Assembly (NCBI RefSeq): GCF_000719265.1
Contig: NZ_JOFL01000019.1
Span: 1 to 64,000 of the forward strand
Length of the DNA: 64,000 nt
Reading direction: 5' to 3'
DNA from: Streptomyces roseoverticillatus
Lineage (GTDB): Bacteria; Actinomycetota; Actinomycetes; Streptomycetales; Streptomycetaceae
The notes below the pieces were generated by a model. The model saw only the letters and a list, made by a program, of their open reading frames with translations. It did no database searches and had not been told where the DNA came from. A program made the position numbers and the translations under genes. Below are positions 1-7,151 of this stretch, in pieces; the first letter of the stretch is position 1, and each line of letters starts with the position of its first letter.

Positions 1-149
1 AGCAGCCCGCTCCCCACCAGCCCAGACCCATGCGCAAGGTCTCCTCACGCACCCGCACTCGCGACGGCAGGAGCACGGCGGCCCACCACCCACCAAGCGC
101 CGGACACCCGACAGGCACAAGCCCCCCACCCCACCCCGCCCACTCGGGG
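1..149. other. left edge, no gene recognised
   Basis: This edge lies downstream of the first sigma-factor gene. I see no convincing coding frame, RNA gene or clear terminator in it. The reading frames that cross it are continuations of antisense frames of the sigma gene. Confidence 0.5.
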
Positions 150-1043
150 TCAAACCTCCAGGACCGACAAGTCCAACTGCCCCAGACGCTGCGGGTCGGC
201 CAGGACCTCGATCGTGGTGATCCTTCCCTCCACCACGGTGAAGGCCATGACAGACACCGGCCGCTTCTGGGGAACGACCACGACCCCCGCCATGCCGTTG
301 ATGAGCGCCGGGCGGGCGAACGGGGACAGCTTGCCCCAGGAGGTTGCCTGGGCGGCCACCGTCCGCGCGCCCCGGATGAGGACCGAGAGGCCGGTGCGGG
401 CCGTGCCGCCGTCGGAGCGCAGGACGACGTCGGGGTCGAGGACGGAGACGAGGGCCTCGAAGTCGCCGTCGCGCGCGGCGGCGAAGAACGCGTCGACCGC
501 GGCGCGCTGGCGGGCGAGGTCAGGATCGGGTGCGGGGGCGGCGCCCTGGACACGGCGGCGGGCGCGGCTGGCGAGCTGGCGGGTCGCGGCCGTGGTCTTC
601 TCGATCAGCGGGGCGATGTCGTCGAAGGGCACGTGGAACATGTCGTGCAGGACGAACGCGAGCCGTTCGGCGGGGGCGAGCGACTGCAGGACGACCAGCA
701 TGGCCAGGCCGACCGAGTCGACGAGCAGCGCCTCCTGCTCGGGGTCGGCGCCGGCGGCGCCTTCCTCGCGGCTGATGACCGGGTCGGGGATCCGTATCTC
801 CAGGGGGTCCTCGCGCCGCTGTTCCCTCGACCGCAGCAGGTTGAGGCAGATGCGTCCGACGACCGTGGTCAGCCAGCCGCCGAGGTTGTCGATCTCGGAG
901 GCGTCCGTACGGTCCAGGCGCAGCCAGGCCTCCTGGACGGCGTCGTCGGCCTCGGCGAGGGAGCCGAGCATCCGGTAGGCGACCGCCCGGAGACGGGGCC
1001 GGTGTTCCTCGAATCGCGCTGTCACAGAAGTTTTCTCGTCCAC
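150..1043 (-). CDS. sigJ: ECF41-group RNA polymerase sigma factor (SigJ-like) with C-terminal SnoaL-like domain
   Basis: A 297-residue sigma factor that would direct RNA polymerase to a few promoters. Sigma region 2 lies at about residues 10-80 and region 4 at about 105-165. It is followed by an NTF2/SnoaL-like extension with an RSDGGT motif near residue 212. A fused regulatory extension of this kind defines group ECF41, which has no separate anti-sigma factor. The start is GTG, with GAAGGAA about 8 nt upstream. The gene is divergent from an NmrA-like oxidoreductase, and the gap holds an ECF41-type promoter. This is the usual ECF41 arrangement with a carboxymuconolactone decarboxylase, oxidoreductase or epimerase gene. 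It is a clear paralogue of the sigma gene at 4307-5212. Confidence 0.93.
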   Translation of the reverse strand: MDEKTSVTARFEEHRPRLRAVAYRMLGSLAEADDAVQEAWLRLDRTDASEIDNLGGWLTTVVGRICLNLLRSREQRREDPLEIRIPDPVISREEGAAGADPEQEALLVDSVGLAMLVVLQSLAPAERLAFVLHDMFHVPFDDIAPLIEKTTAATRQLASRARRRVQGAAPAPDPDLARQRAAVDAFFAAARDGDFEALVSVLDPDVVLRSDGGTARTGLSVLIRGARTVAAQATSWGKLSPFARPALINGMAGVVVVPQKRPVSVMAFTVVEGRITTIEVLADPQRLGQLDLSVLEV

Positions 1044-1044
1044 C

Positions 1045-1071
1045 TGTCACATTCCTTCTTCGCGGCGGGTC
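1045..1071 (+). promoter_or_regulatory. ECF41-type promoter for the NmrA-like gene
   Basis: TGTCACA (1045-1051), 16 bases, then GGTC (1068-1071). The published ECF41 promoter is TGTCACA-N16-CGTC, so this differs at one base. It starts two bases beyond the sigma gene's start codon and points at the oxidoreductase gene. Target recognition is inferred from the motif. Confidence 0.7.
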
Positions 1072-1140
1072 ATAGAGGCAGAGGTAGATGCACAGACCTG
1101 GGAGATCATCTCCCGGGCGCGCACTTTGGAGATGGTGGAG

Positions 1141-1917
1141 ATGACCGCGAAGACCGCCCCCGTTCTGGTCACCGGTGGCACGGGCACGCTCGGCCGCCTC
1201 GTCGTGCCGCTCCTGCGGGAGGCCGGCCGCACCGTGCGGGTGCTCAGCCGGCGCGGCGGCGAGCCCGCCGACGGCATCGAGCACGTGGCCGCCGACCTGC
1301 TCAAGGGCGAGGGCCTGGACGCCGCGCTGGAGGGCGTGGAGACCGTCCTTCACCTCGCGGGCGGCCCGAAGGGTGACGACGAGGCCACGCGACACCTGGT
1401 GGCGGCCGCGCAGCGGGCCGGCGTGGAGCACCTGGTGTACATCTCGGTCATCGGGGCGGACAAGCTGCCGCTGGGCTACTTCAGGGCCAAGCTGGGCGCG
1501 GAGCAGGCCATATCGGAATCTGGTATTCCGTGGACGACGCTGCGGGCCGCCCAGTTCCACGACCTGGCCCTGACGGTCGTGGAGAAGATGGCGAAGCTGC
1601 CGGTGGTGCCCGCCCCGGGCGGCCTCCGCTGGCAGCCGGTCGACGCGCGCGACGTCGCCGCGCGCCTCGTGGAACTTGTCCTCGGCCGCCCGGCAGGCCT
1701 GGTGCCCGACCTCACCGGCCCGAAGGTGTACGGCCTGGGCGACCTGAGCCGCGACTATCTGCAGGCGCGCGGCAAGCACCGGATGCTGCTGCCCGTCCGG
1801 ATGCCGGGAAAGGTCGGCCGCGCGTACCGCGCGGGCGACAACCTGACCCTGGAGGGCGCCTCGGTCGGGCAGCGGACCTGGGAGGACTTCCTGGCGGAGC
1901 GAGTGGCGGCGGCCTGA
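1141..1917 (+). CDS. NmrA-like NAD(P)-binding oxidoreductase/epimerase
   Basis: A Rossmann-fold atypical short-chain dehydrogenase of about 258 residues. The N-terminus has the nucleotide-binding motif VTGGTGTLGR, followed by RVLSRR, an arginine pattern typical of NADP-binding NmrA-like proteins. I chose ATG 1141, which has GGAG 9 nt upstream. ATG 1132 and TTG 1126 are in frame and possible. It lies divergent from an ECF41 sigma gene, behind an ECF41-like promoter, and so belongs to the oxidoreductase class of ECF41 targets. The substrate is unknown. A degenerate GC-rich repeat begins just after its stop codon. Confidence 0.88.
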   Translation: MTAKTAPVLVTGGTGTLGRLVVPLLREAGRTVRVLSRRGGEPADGIEHVAADLLKGEGLDAALEGVETVLHLAGGPKGDDEATRHLVAAAQRAGVEHLVYISVIGADKLPLGYFRAKLGAEQAISESGIPWTTLRAAQFHDLALTVVEKMAKLPVVPAPGGLRWQPVDARDVAARLVELVLGRPAGLVPDLTGPKVYGLGDLSRDYLQARGKHRMLLPVRMPGKVGRAYRAGDNLTLEGASVGQRTWEDFLAERVAAA

Positions 1918-1929
1918 CACCCGGGCCGG

Positions 1930-2056
1930 TGCCCAGACCGAAGCCCGGACCAGCGCACGGGCCGCCGCCCGGAGCAACACCCAGGCCAGAACCCGGACCA
2001 ACGCCCAGACCGGAGGCGGGACCGACACCCAGACCGGAGCCCGGACCACACCCGGA
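1930..2056 (+). repeat. degenerate GC-rich tandem repeat, about 24 bp unit
   Basis: Imperfect copies of a unit like CCCAGACCGGAGCCCGGACC fill the gap between the NmrA-like gene and the convergent serine hydrolase. The repeat keeps proline-rich or glycine-rich frames open on both strands, which explains the spurious long frames seen there. No hairpin terminator is evident. Confidence 0.6.
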
Positions 2057-2126
2057 CTTCAGCCCGCCACCGCGGCCACCGCGATCGGCCCGGCCACCGC
2101 GGCCGGCCTGGTAGGCGCGGTCGGCG

Positions 2127-3002
2127 TCAGCGCGCCGCGCCGTTGCCGCCAGCGCACCGCTCCCCCCGCAAGTGGTCGATGCCCATGCGGTCCGTCGTGT
2201 CCGCCGGGCCGCCGAGGCGGTGGACGAGGATCCAGCGGCCGTCGGGGAAGGCGCCGGCGAAGACCGAGGCGTTGCGGGTGGCGCCGTTGTGCCAGACGAG
2301 TTCGCCCGCCCGCTGCCAGGCCGGGGCCGGTTCTCCCAGCACTCGCTCCACCACCAGGCCGGTGAGGATGCGGGCCGCCGCCCGCGGGGTCGCCCACAGG
2401 CCGCCGGCGGGGAGGATCGCACCGGTCATCGTCCACGGCCGGAGCCGGCGGCCGAAGATCCCGGTCGGGACCAGGCTGCGACCCTGCGGGGGCTGATGAG
2501 TGACCTCGCTCCGTATGCCCAGCGGGTCCAGGACGTGCTCCGCCAGCAGGTCCATGTACGAGGCACCCGCCGCGGCTGACAGCGCCGCGCCCAGCACCGC
2601 ATAGCCGAAATTGGAATACTCCTCCTTCTCCCCAGGAGGCGCGACCGCGAAGGTGTCCAGGCCCGCGACCAGGTGATCCCGTAGCGCCTGGCCGGTGAAC
2701 GAGAGGTACGGGTCCGAGCGCTTCGCCCCCGGCAGCAGAGGCGGCAGGCGGGGCAGGCCCGACGTGTGCTCCTGCAGGTGCCGCAAGGTGATGCCCGTAC
2801 CCGCAGGTGTCCTGATCCACCGCTCCACGGGATCGTCGACGGAAACGACACCCCGCGCGGCTAGCCGCATCAGCAGCGTCCCGGTCAGCACCTTCGTCAG
2901 GGAGCCGATCTCGACGAAGGCATCAGGGTCATGGCCGCGGCCGGTGTGGGGCGCGCAGAGGCCGTCGCTGCCCAGGACGCACGAAGGCGCAGAGAAGTCC
3001 AT
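2127..3002 (-). CDS. serine beta-lactamase-like hydrolase (class C/penicillin-binding fold)
   Basis: A 291-residue protein of the class C beta-lactamase/DD-peptidase/esterase superfamily. The nucleophile motif SLTK is near residue 34, the YSN motif (EYSNFGY) is mid-protein, and the third motif appears as HNG where many relatives have HTG or KTG. There is no signal peptide, so it is probably cytosolic and more likely an esterase or peptidase than a true beta-lactamase. At 291 residues it is shorter than typical members (350-400) because the nucleophile lies unusually near the N-terminus. ATG 3002 has AGGATAGG just upstream. It is divergent from the YceI gene and convergent with the NmrA-like gene. 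Confidence 0.85.
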   Translation of the reverse strand: MDFSAPSCVLGSDGLCAPHTGRGHDPDAFVEIGSLTKVLTGTLLMRLAARGVVSVDDPVERWIRTPAGTGITLRHLQEHTSGLPRLPPLLPGAKRSDPYLSFTGQALRDHLVAGLDTFAVAPPGEKEEYSNFGYAVLGAALSAAAGASYMDLLAEHVLDPLGIRSEVTHQPPQGRSLVPTGIFGRRLRPWTMTGAILPAGGLWATPRAAARILTGLVVERVLGEPAPAWQRAGELVWHNGATRNASVFAGAFPDGRWILVHRLGGPADTTDRMGIDHLRGERCAGGNGAAR

Positions 3003-3021
3003 GGCGACCTATCCTGACGGA

Positions 3022-3055
3022 AGGGGCAGGTCCGAAGGGGCGGAGCCCCTGCCCG
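3022..3055. repeat. hairpin with nested GGGGCGGAGCCCC element
   Basis: The gap between two divergent genes has an outer stem of GGGCAGG and CCTGCCC around an inner GGGGC-GGA-GCCCC hairpin. The inner element is common in Streptomyces intergenic regions. It ends just before the YceI start and overlaps its ribosome-binding region, so it could affect translation. Confidence 0.55.
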
Positions 3056-3071
3056 GGAGGTGCCAAGTGCC

Positions 3072-3737
3072 ATGGGCGTCACCAGATGGTTCTTCGAACC
3101 CGGCCACACGGGCGCCGAATTCCGCGCCAGGCACATGATGGTCACCTACGTGCGCGGGCAGCTGAAGAACGTGCGCGGCTCGCTGGAGGTCGATCCCGGC
3201 GATCCGGAGAATGCCCGCGTGGAGGCGGTGGTCGACGCGACCCAGGTGTACACGGGCCAGGAGCAGCGGGACGCCCACCTCCGCAGCGCGGACTTCTTCG
3301 ACTGCGAGACCCACCCGGAATGGACCTTCACGGGGACGGGCGTCCATCAGGCGAGCGCGACCGAGTTCGAGGTCACGGGGGATCTCACCATCCGGGGAAC
3401 GACCCGCCCCGTGACGTTCCAGGTCACCTACCTGGGGCAGTGGGACACGCCCTGGTGGGAGGACGGCCGCGACGCCGGCCCCAGGCGCAGGGCCGGTTTT
3501 ACCGCCACGACCCGCCTCAACCGCCACGACTTCGGGGTGAGCTGGAACGATGTGGTGGACCGGGGCGGGGTGGTCGTCAGCGACATGGTCGACGTCACGG
3601 TTGACGTCGAGGCCGTCCTGGATAAGGCTCAGCCCGAAATAGATCAGCCCGAGGAAGACCAGCCCGAGGAGGACCAGCCCGAAGCGGGTCAGCCCGAGGA
3701 GGGCCGGCCCGAGGAAGCCTGGCCTCAGGCGGTCTAG
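3072..3737 (+). CDS. YceI-family lipid-binding protein with repetitive acidic C-terminal tail
   Basis: A protein of about 221 residues with the YceI lipocalin-like fold, which binds isoprenoid or polyprenoid chains in characterised members. The core contains typical segments such as DATQVYTGQEQRDAHLRS and the downstream ADFFD and LTIRGTTRPV stretches. There is no signal peptide, as is common for actinobacterial YceI proteins. Residues from about 190 onward form a low-complexity QPEED-type tail encoded by 15 bp repeats. ATG 3072 has GGGAGG 11 nt upstream; GTG 3060 is an alternative. Its stop codon overlaps the stop of the convergent AhpD-like gene at the palindrome CTAG. Confidence 0.9.
   Translation: MGVTRWFFEPGHTGAEFRARHMMVTYVRGQLKNVRGSLEVDPGDPENARVEAVVDATQVYTGQEQRDAHLRSADFFDCETHPEWTFTGTGVHQASATEFEVTGDLTIRGTTRPVTFQVTYLGQWDTPWWEDGRDAGPRRRAGFTATTRLNRHDFGVSWNDVVDRGGVVVSDMVDVTVDVEAVLDKAQPEIDQPEEDQPEEDQPEAGQPEEGRPEEAWPQAV
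3630..3722 (+). repeat. 15 bp in-frame tandem repeats encoding the QPEED tail
   Basis: About six imperfect copies of CAGCCCGAGGAAGAC lie inside the YceI gene. They encode a highly acidic tail of five-residue units. The reverse strand reads as a leucine/glycine-rich open frame, which is an artefact. Confidence 0.7.
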
Positions 3738-4225
3738 CCCCAGGTGGCCCCCGCCGGCTCCTCGACCGTCGCGTTGAGGCGGTTGAAGAAGTTGGTCGTG
3801 GCGATCATGAGGATGATCGCGGCGAGCTGCTTCTCGTCGAAGTGGTCGGCGGCCGCGTCCCATATGTCGTCCGGCACGGCCTTGCCCGTGTGGTCGGCGA
3901 GCCGCGTGGCGGACTCGGTCAGGGCCAGTGCGGCGCGCTCGCCGTCCGTGAAGAAGGGGGACTCGTGCCAGGCCGCGACGGTGTGCAGCTTGTCCTCGCT
4001 CAGCCCGGCCTTCTTGGCGCTCGCCACGCCCCCGTACACGCAGGCGCTGCAGCCGTTGATCTGGCTGGCCCGCAGGTGGACCAGCTCCAGGATCTCCTGG
4101 GAGACGCCGCCCTGGCCCGCGGCCCCGAGGAGATGCTGGATGCCCTTCATGGCATCCGGCAGGACCATCGCGGGGTTCTTCATCCGAGCAGTCATGGTCT
4201 GAGCAGTCATGGTCTGAGCAGTCAT
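3734..4225 (-). CDS. carboxymuconolactone decarboxylase/AhpD-like protein
   Basis: A 163-residue AhpD-like protein. The active-site motif CSACVYGG (Cys-x2-Cys) follows the usual HLRASQINGC segment, and the helix LMIATTNFFNRLN is typical of the alkylhydroperoxidase AhpD core. Such proteins use the Cys pair for peroxidase or thiol chemistry. ATG 4225 has GGAGG 8 nt upstream. The first 15 codons are a triplicated MTAQT unit, so the two later ATGs are in frame but lack their own ribosome-binding site. It is divergent from an ECF41 sigma gene behind a perfect ECF41 promoter, which makes it the likely main target of that sigma factor. Confidence 0.93.
   Translation of the reverse strand: MTAQTMTAQTMTARMKNPAMVLPDAMKGIQHLLGAAGQGGVSQEILELVHLRASQINGCSACVYGGVASAKKAGLSEDKLHTVAAWHESPFFTDGERAALALTESATRLADHTGKAVPDDIWDAAADHFDEKQLAAIILMIATTNFFNRLNATVEEPAGATWG
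4181..4225 (-). repeat. 15 bp tandem triplication starting at the start codon
   Basis: Two identical copies of ATGACTGCTCAGACC and a third diverged copy begin exactly at the AhpD-like start codon, giving MTAQT-MTAQT-MTARM. Every copy contains an in-frame ATG. The aldehyde dehydrogenase gene at 42237 has an unrelated repeat of the same design. Confidence 0.85.
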
Positions 4226-4278
4226 GATCAAATCCTCCGTGTCGGCGCGTGGCCGCCGTCGTTGTCCGTCACTTCCAT

Positions 4279-4305
4279 GACGGATCGGATCAGGGGGATG
4301 TGACA
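4279..4305 (-). promoter_or_regulatory. perfect ECF41 promoter for the AhpD-like gene
   Basis: On the minus strand this reads TGTCACA, 16 bases, CGTC. It matches the published ECF41 consensus at every fixed position. It abuts the start codon of the adjacent sigma gene (GTG 4307) on the other strand and predicts a leader of about 45-50 nt for the AhpD-like gene. Confidence 0.85.
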
Positions 4306-4306
4306 C

Positions 4307-5212
4307 GTGAGCGAGAAAAATTTTCTGGCGGAGCAGGCACAGCGGTTCGAGGAGCACCGGCCGCACCTGAGGGCGGTGGCCTACCGGATACTCGGATCGC
4401 TCGCCGAGGCCGAGGACGCCGTCCAGGAGACGTGGTTCAAGCTGAGCCGCTCCGACACCAGCGAGGTCGGGAACCTCGGCGGCTGGCTGACCACCGTGAC
4501 CGGCCGCGTGTGCCTGGACATGCTGCGCTCGCGCGCCACGCGGCACGAGGAGCCGCTCCACGACGGGGAAGGCCGGGTGGTCAGCCTCCCCGACCCGGTC
4601 ATCAGCGCGGCGGACCGCGTCGACCCGGAGCAGGAGATCCTCCTCGCCGACTCGGTCGGCATCGCCCTCATGGTCGTCCTGCAGACCCTCGCCCCGGCGG
4701 AGCGGCTCGCCTTCGTCCTGCACGACATGTTCCACGTGCCCTTCGACGACATCGCCGAAGTCATCGACCGCACCCCCGCCGCGACCCGGCAGCTCGCCAG
4801 CCGCGCCCGCCGCCGCGTGCAGGGCCAGGCCCCGGCGCCCGACAGCGACGTGGCCGCCCGCCGCCGCGTCGTCGACGCCTTCCTGGCCGCCGCACGCGGC
4901 GGCGACTTCGACGCCCTCGTCGCCGTCCTCGACCCGGACATCGTGGCCCGCTCCGACGGCGGCACGCTGCTCCCGAGCGCGCTGCGCCGCGGCGCGGCCG
5001 AGGTCGCCTCCCAGGCGATCATGTTCGCCCGCTTCGCCGAGGCGGCGCTTCCGGCGCTGGTCAACGGCACGCCCGGCGTGGTCGCCGTCGCGGACGGCCG
5101 GGCGATGTCGGTCATGGCCTTCACCATCCGGGGCGGCCGGGTCACCGCCCTGGACATCCTCACGGACCCCGAGCGCCTCGCGAACCTCGATCTGAGCGCC
5201 CTGACGGACTGA
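4307..5212 (+). CDS. sigJ: ECF41-group RNA polymerase sigma factor (SigJ-like), second copy
   Basis: A 301-residue ECF41 sigma factor, closely similar to the one at 150-1043 throughout regions 2 and 4 (shared RFEEHRP and LHDMFHVPFDDIA stretches). It has the same SnoaL-like C-terminal domain with an RSDGGT motif. The start is GTG 4307, with AGGGGGA 8 nt upstream. The C-terminal domain is known in this group to control sigma activity in cis. The gene is divergent from the AhpD-like gene. Its stop codon lies in the first unit of a 16-17 bp tandem repeat. Confidence 0.94.
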   Translation: MSEKNFLAEQAQRFEEHRPHLRAVAYRILGSLAEAEDAVQETWFKLSRSDTSEVGNLGGWLTTVTGRVCLDMLRSRATRHEEPLHDGEGRVVSLPDPVISAADRVDPEQEILLADSVGIALMVVLQTLAPAERLAFVLHDMFHVPFDDIAEVIDRTPAATRQLASRARRRVQGQAPAPDSDVAARRRVVDAFLAAARGGDFDALVAVLDPDIVARSDGGTLLPSALRRGAAEVASQAIMFARFAEAALPALVNGTPGVVAVADGRAMSVMAFTIRGGRVTALDILTDPERLANLDLSALTD

Positions 5213-5271
5213 CCACCGCACAGACCCGACCACGGCACGGACCGACCACGGCACAGACCGACCACGGCACA
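5207..5271 (+). repeat. 16-17 bp tandem repeat (4 copies) spanning the stop codon
   Basis: Four copies of a unit like GACCGACCACGGCACA run from 5207 to 5271. In the first copy the CGA of the unit is the TGA stop codon (5210-5212), so the repeat begins inside the sigma gene's last codons. The pattern suggests local tandem duplication of a gene terminus. Confidence 0.8.
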
Positions 5272-5393
5272 GAACCGCCGCGGCGGAACGGCCGCGGCAC
5301 AGACCGGCCGTGGGGGGCGCAGGCCTACGCACCAGCCCTGCGCCCCCGGCCGTTCCTACGCCTACGCCCAGGCCTACACCTACTCCTCCACCA

Positions 5394-6956
5394 CTACTCC
5401 TCCACCACCAGCGCCGGCGTCGACCGCGTCAGCACCTCGCCGCGGAAGAACGCCGGGCTGCGGCGCCGCATCGCCAGCATCAGCACGACACCCAGCAGCA
5501 ACAGCCCCACGCCGATCACGAACACCGAGCCGACGCCCAGCACCGAACTGCCGCTCCCGTACGACGGATCCCACATGTCGTACAGCGTCTTGCCGAACAC
5601 GGCCGCCAGCAGGACGCCGCCCAGCACCGGGAACGCGCCCTTGAAGAGGGCGTCCCGCACGGAGCGGCCGAGCTCTCCACGGAAGTACCACGCGCACGCG
5701 AACGCCGTGATCGAGTAGTAGAAGCAGATCATCAGCCCGAGGGCGTAGATCGTGTCGATGAGGACGTTCTCGCTGAGGAAGCTCATGGCCGCGTAGAAGA
5801 CGCCGGTGGCGACGCCGGCGGCGACCGTGGCCCGGCCGGGGGACCTGAAGCGCGGGTGGATGCGGGCGAAGGACGGCGGCAGGGCCTCGTAGGCGCTCAT
5901 GGCAAGCACCGTGCGGGCGACGGGCAGGAACGTCGTCTGGAGGCTGGCGGCGGCCGAGGCCAGGACGGCCACGAACAGCAGCACGCCCAGGGCCGTGCCC
6001 ATGACCGGGTCGGCGAGCGCGGCGAAGACGTTGCCGGCGGTGTCGGGGTTGCCGAGGCCGGTGCCCTCGTCGCCGGTGCCGGCGAACATCTGGGCGGCGA
6101 CTGCGGTCAGCAGGTACGAGGCGACGAGGACGACCATGGCGAGGAGCGCGGCGCGGCCGGGGGTCTTCGCGCTGCCCTGTGTCTCCTCATTGACGGTCAG
6201 GCACGCGTCCCAGCCCCAGAACATGAAGATGGACAGCGAGAGCCCCGCCGTGAAGGCCGCGAAGGACTGGACGGCGAACGGGTTCAGCCAGGTCCAGGAG
6301 AAGCCGATGGAGGCGGGCAGGTCGCCCGAGCGGGCCTTGGTCAGGGCCATCGCCACGAAGACGGCCAGGACGGCGAGTTGCAGGGCGACCAGCGCGTACT
6401 GCACGCCCTTCGTCGCGGTCATGCCCCGGTAGCTGATGGCCGTCGCCACGGCGATGAAGGCGAGGCACGTCGCCACGTGCACGGGGCGGTTCCCGTCGAG
6501 GGCGGCCACGGCGTCGCTGCCGGTGAGCTGCCCGAGGAGGAGGTAGAAGAACGACGTCGCCACGCCCGCGAGGTTCGACAGGACGATGATCGTGGCGATC
6601 ACGAGCCCCCAGCCGCACATCCAGCCGACGCGCGGTCCGAACGCCTGCACCGTCCAGGTGAAGGACGTGCCGCAGTCGGGGACGGCCTTGTTCAGCTCCC
6701 GGTAGGCGAAGGCGACCAGCAGCATCGGCAGGAACCCGGCCAGGAAGACGGCGGGCATCTGGACGCCGACCTGGCCCGCGGTGGGGCCGAGGGTGGAGGT
6801 CAGGCAGTAGACGGGGGCGACGGTGGAGATGCCGATGACGGCGCTGCCCAGCAGGCCGACGGAGTTGCCGCTGAGGCCCTTGCCGGGCCGCTGCCCCGCA
6901 TCGGTGACGCTCGTTACCGTGTCTCCGGCCCCCGGCCGCGGGTGTACCTGAACCAT
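5394..6956 (-). CDS. APC-superfamily amino acid permease
   Basis: An inner-membrane transporter of about 520 residues with roughly 12 hydrophobic segments. The N-terminal region GNSVGLLGSAVIGISTVAP matches the first helix of amino acid/polyamine/organocation permeases. The substrate cannot be told from sequence. I chose ATG 6956, giving an N-terminus MVQVHPRPGAG before the first helix; upstream in-frame starts would add an uncharacteristic extension. It is convergent with the sigma gene. An inverted repeat at 7073-7087 lies upstream and could be its operator. Confidence 0.9.
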   Translation of the reverse strand: MVQVHPRPGAGDTVTSVTDAGQRPGKGLSGNSVGLLGSAVIGISTVAPVYCLTSTLGPTAGQVGVQMPAVFLAGFLPMLLVAFAYRELNKAVPDCGTSFTWTVQAFGPRVGWMCGWGLVIATIIVLSNLAGVATSFFYLLLGQLTGSDAVAALDGNRPVHVATCLAFIAVATAISYRGMTATKGVQYALVALQLAVLAVFVAMALTKARSGDLPASIGFSWTWLNPFAVQSFAAFTAGLSLSIFMFWGWDACLTVNEETQGSAKTPGRAALLAMVVLVASYLLTAVAAQMFAGTGDEGTGLGNPDTAGNVFAALADPVMGTALGVLLFVAVLASAAASLQTTFLPVARTVLAMSAYEALPPSFARIHPRFRSPGRATVAAGVATGVFYAAMSFLSENVLIDTIYALGLMICFYYSITAFACAWYFRGELGRSVRDALFKGAFPVLGGVLLAAVFGKTLYDMWDPSYGSGSSVLGVGSVFVIGVGLLLLGVVLMLAMRRRSPAFFRGEVLTRSTPALVVEE

Positions 6957-7072
6957 GGGCAGGACGGTAGGGGGTGCTGTTTCCGCAATCGGAGGTTTAC
7001 GGTCCAGGAACCGGACCACGAACTTCCCACCCATCGCGGTCAGTTGACCTGGCAAACGAAGGCCTTCCCTAG

Positions 7073-7087
7073 GTTACGGCCGGTAAC
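7073..7087. promoter_or_regulatory. inverted repeat GTTAC-N5-GTAAC upstream of the permease
   Basis: GTTACGGCCGGTAAC is a perfect 5 bp inverted repeat about 117 bp upstream of the permease start, in a relatively AT-rich patch. It sits just past the stop codon of the aminoacylase-family gene. An operator role is inferred only from symmetry and position. Confidence 0.4.
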
Positions 7088-7151
7088 TTTAAGGCCGTAC
7101 GGCCAGTTCCCCTGAGTGCGGGAACCGCACCCCCACCCCTTTTGTCCCGAT

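Noticed and set aside
2127..3002. antibiotic-resistance beta-lactamase
   Set aside because: The SLTK/YSN/HNG pattern fits the broad serine hydrolase family; with no signal peptide a true periplasmic or secreted beta-lactamase is unlikely.
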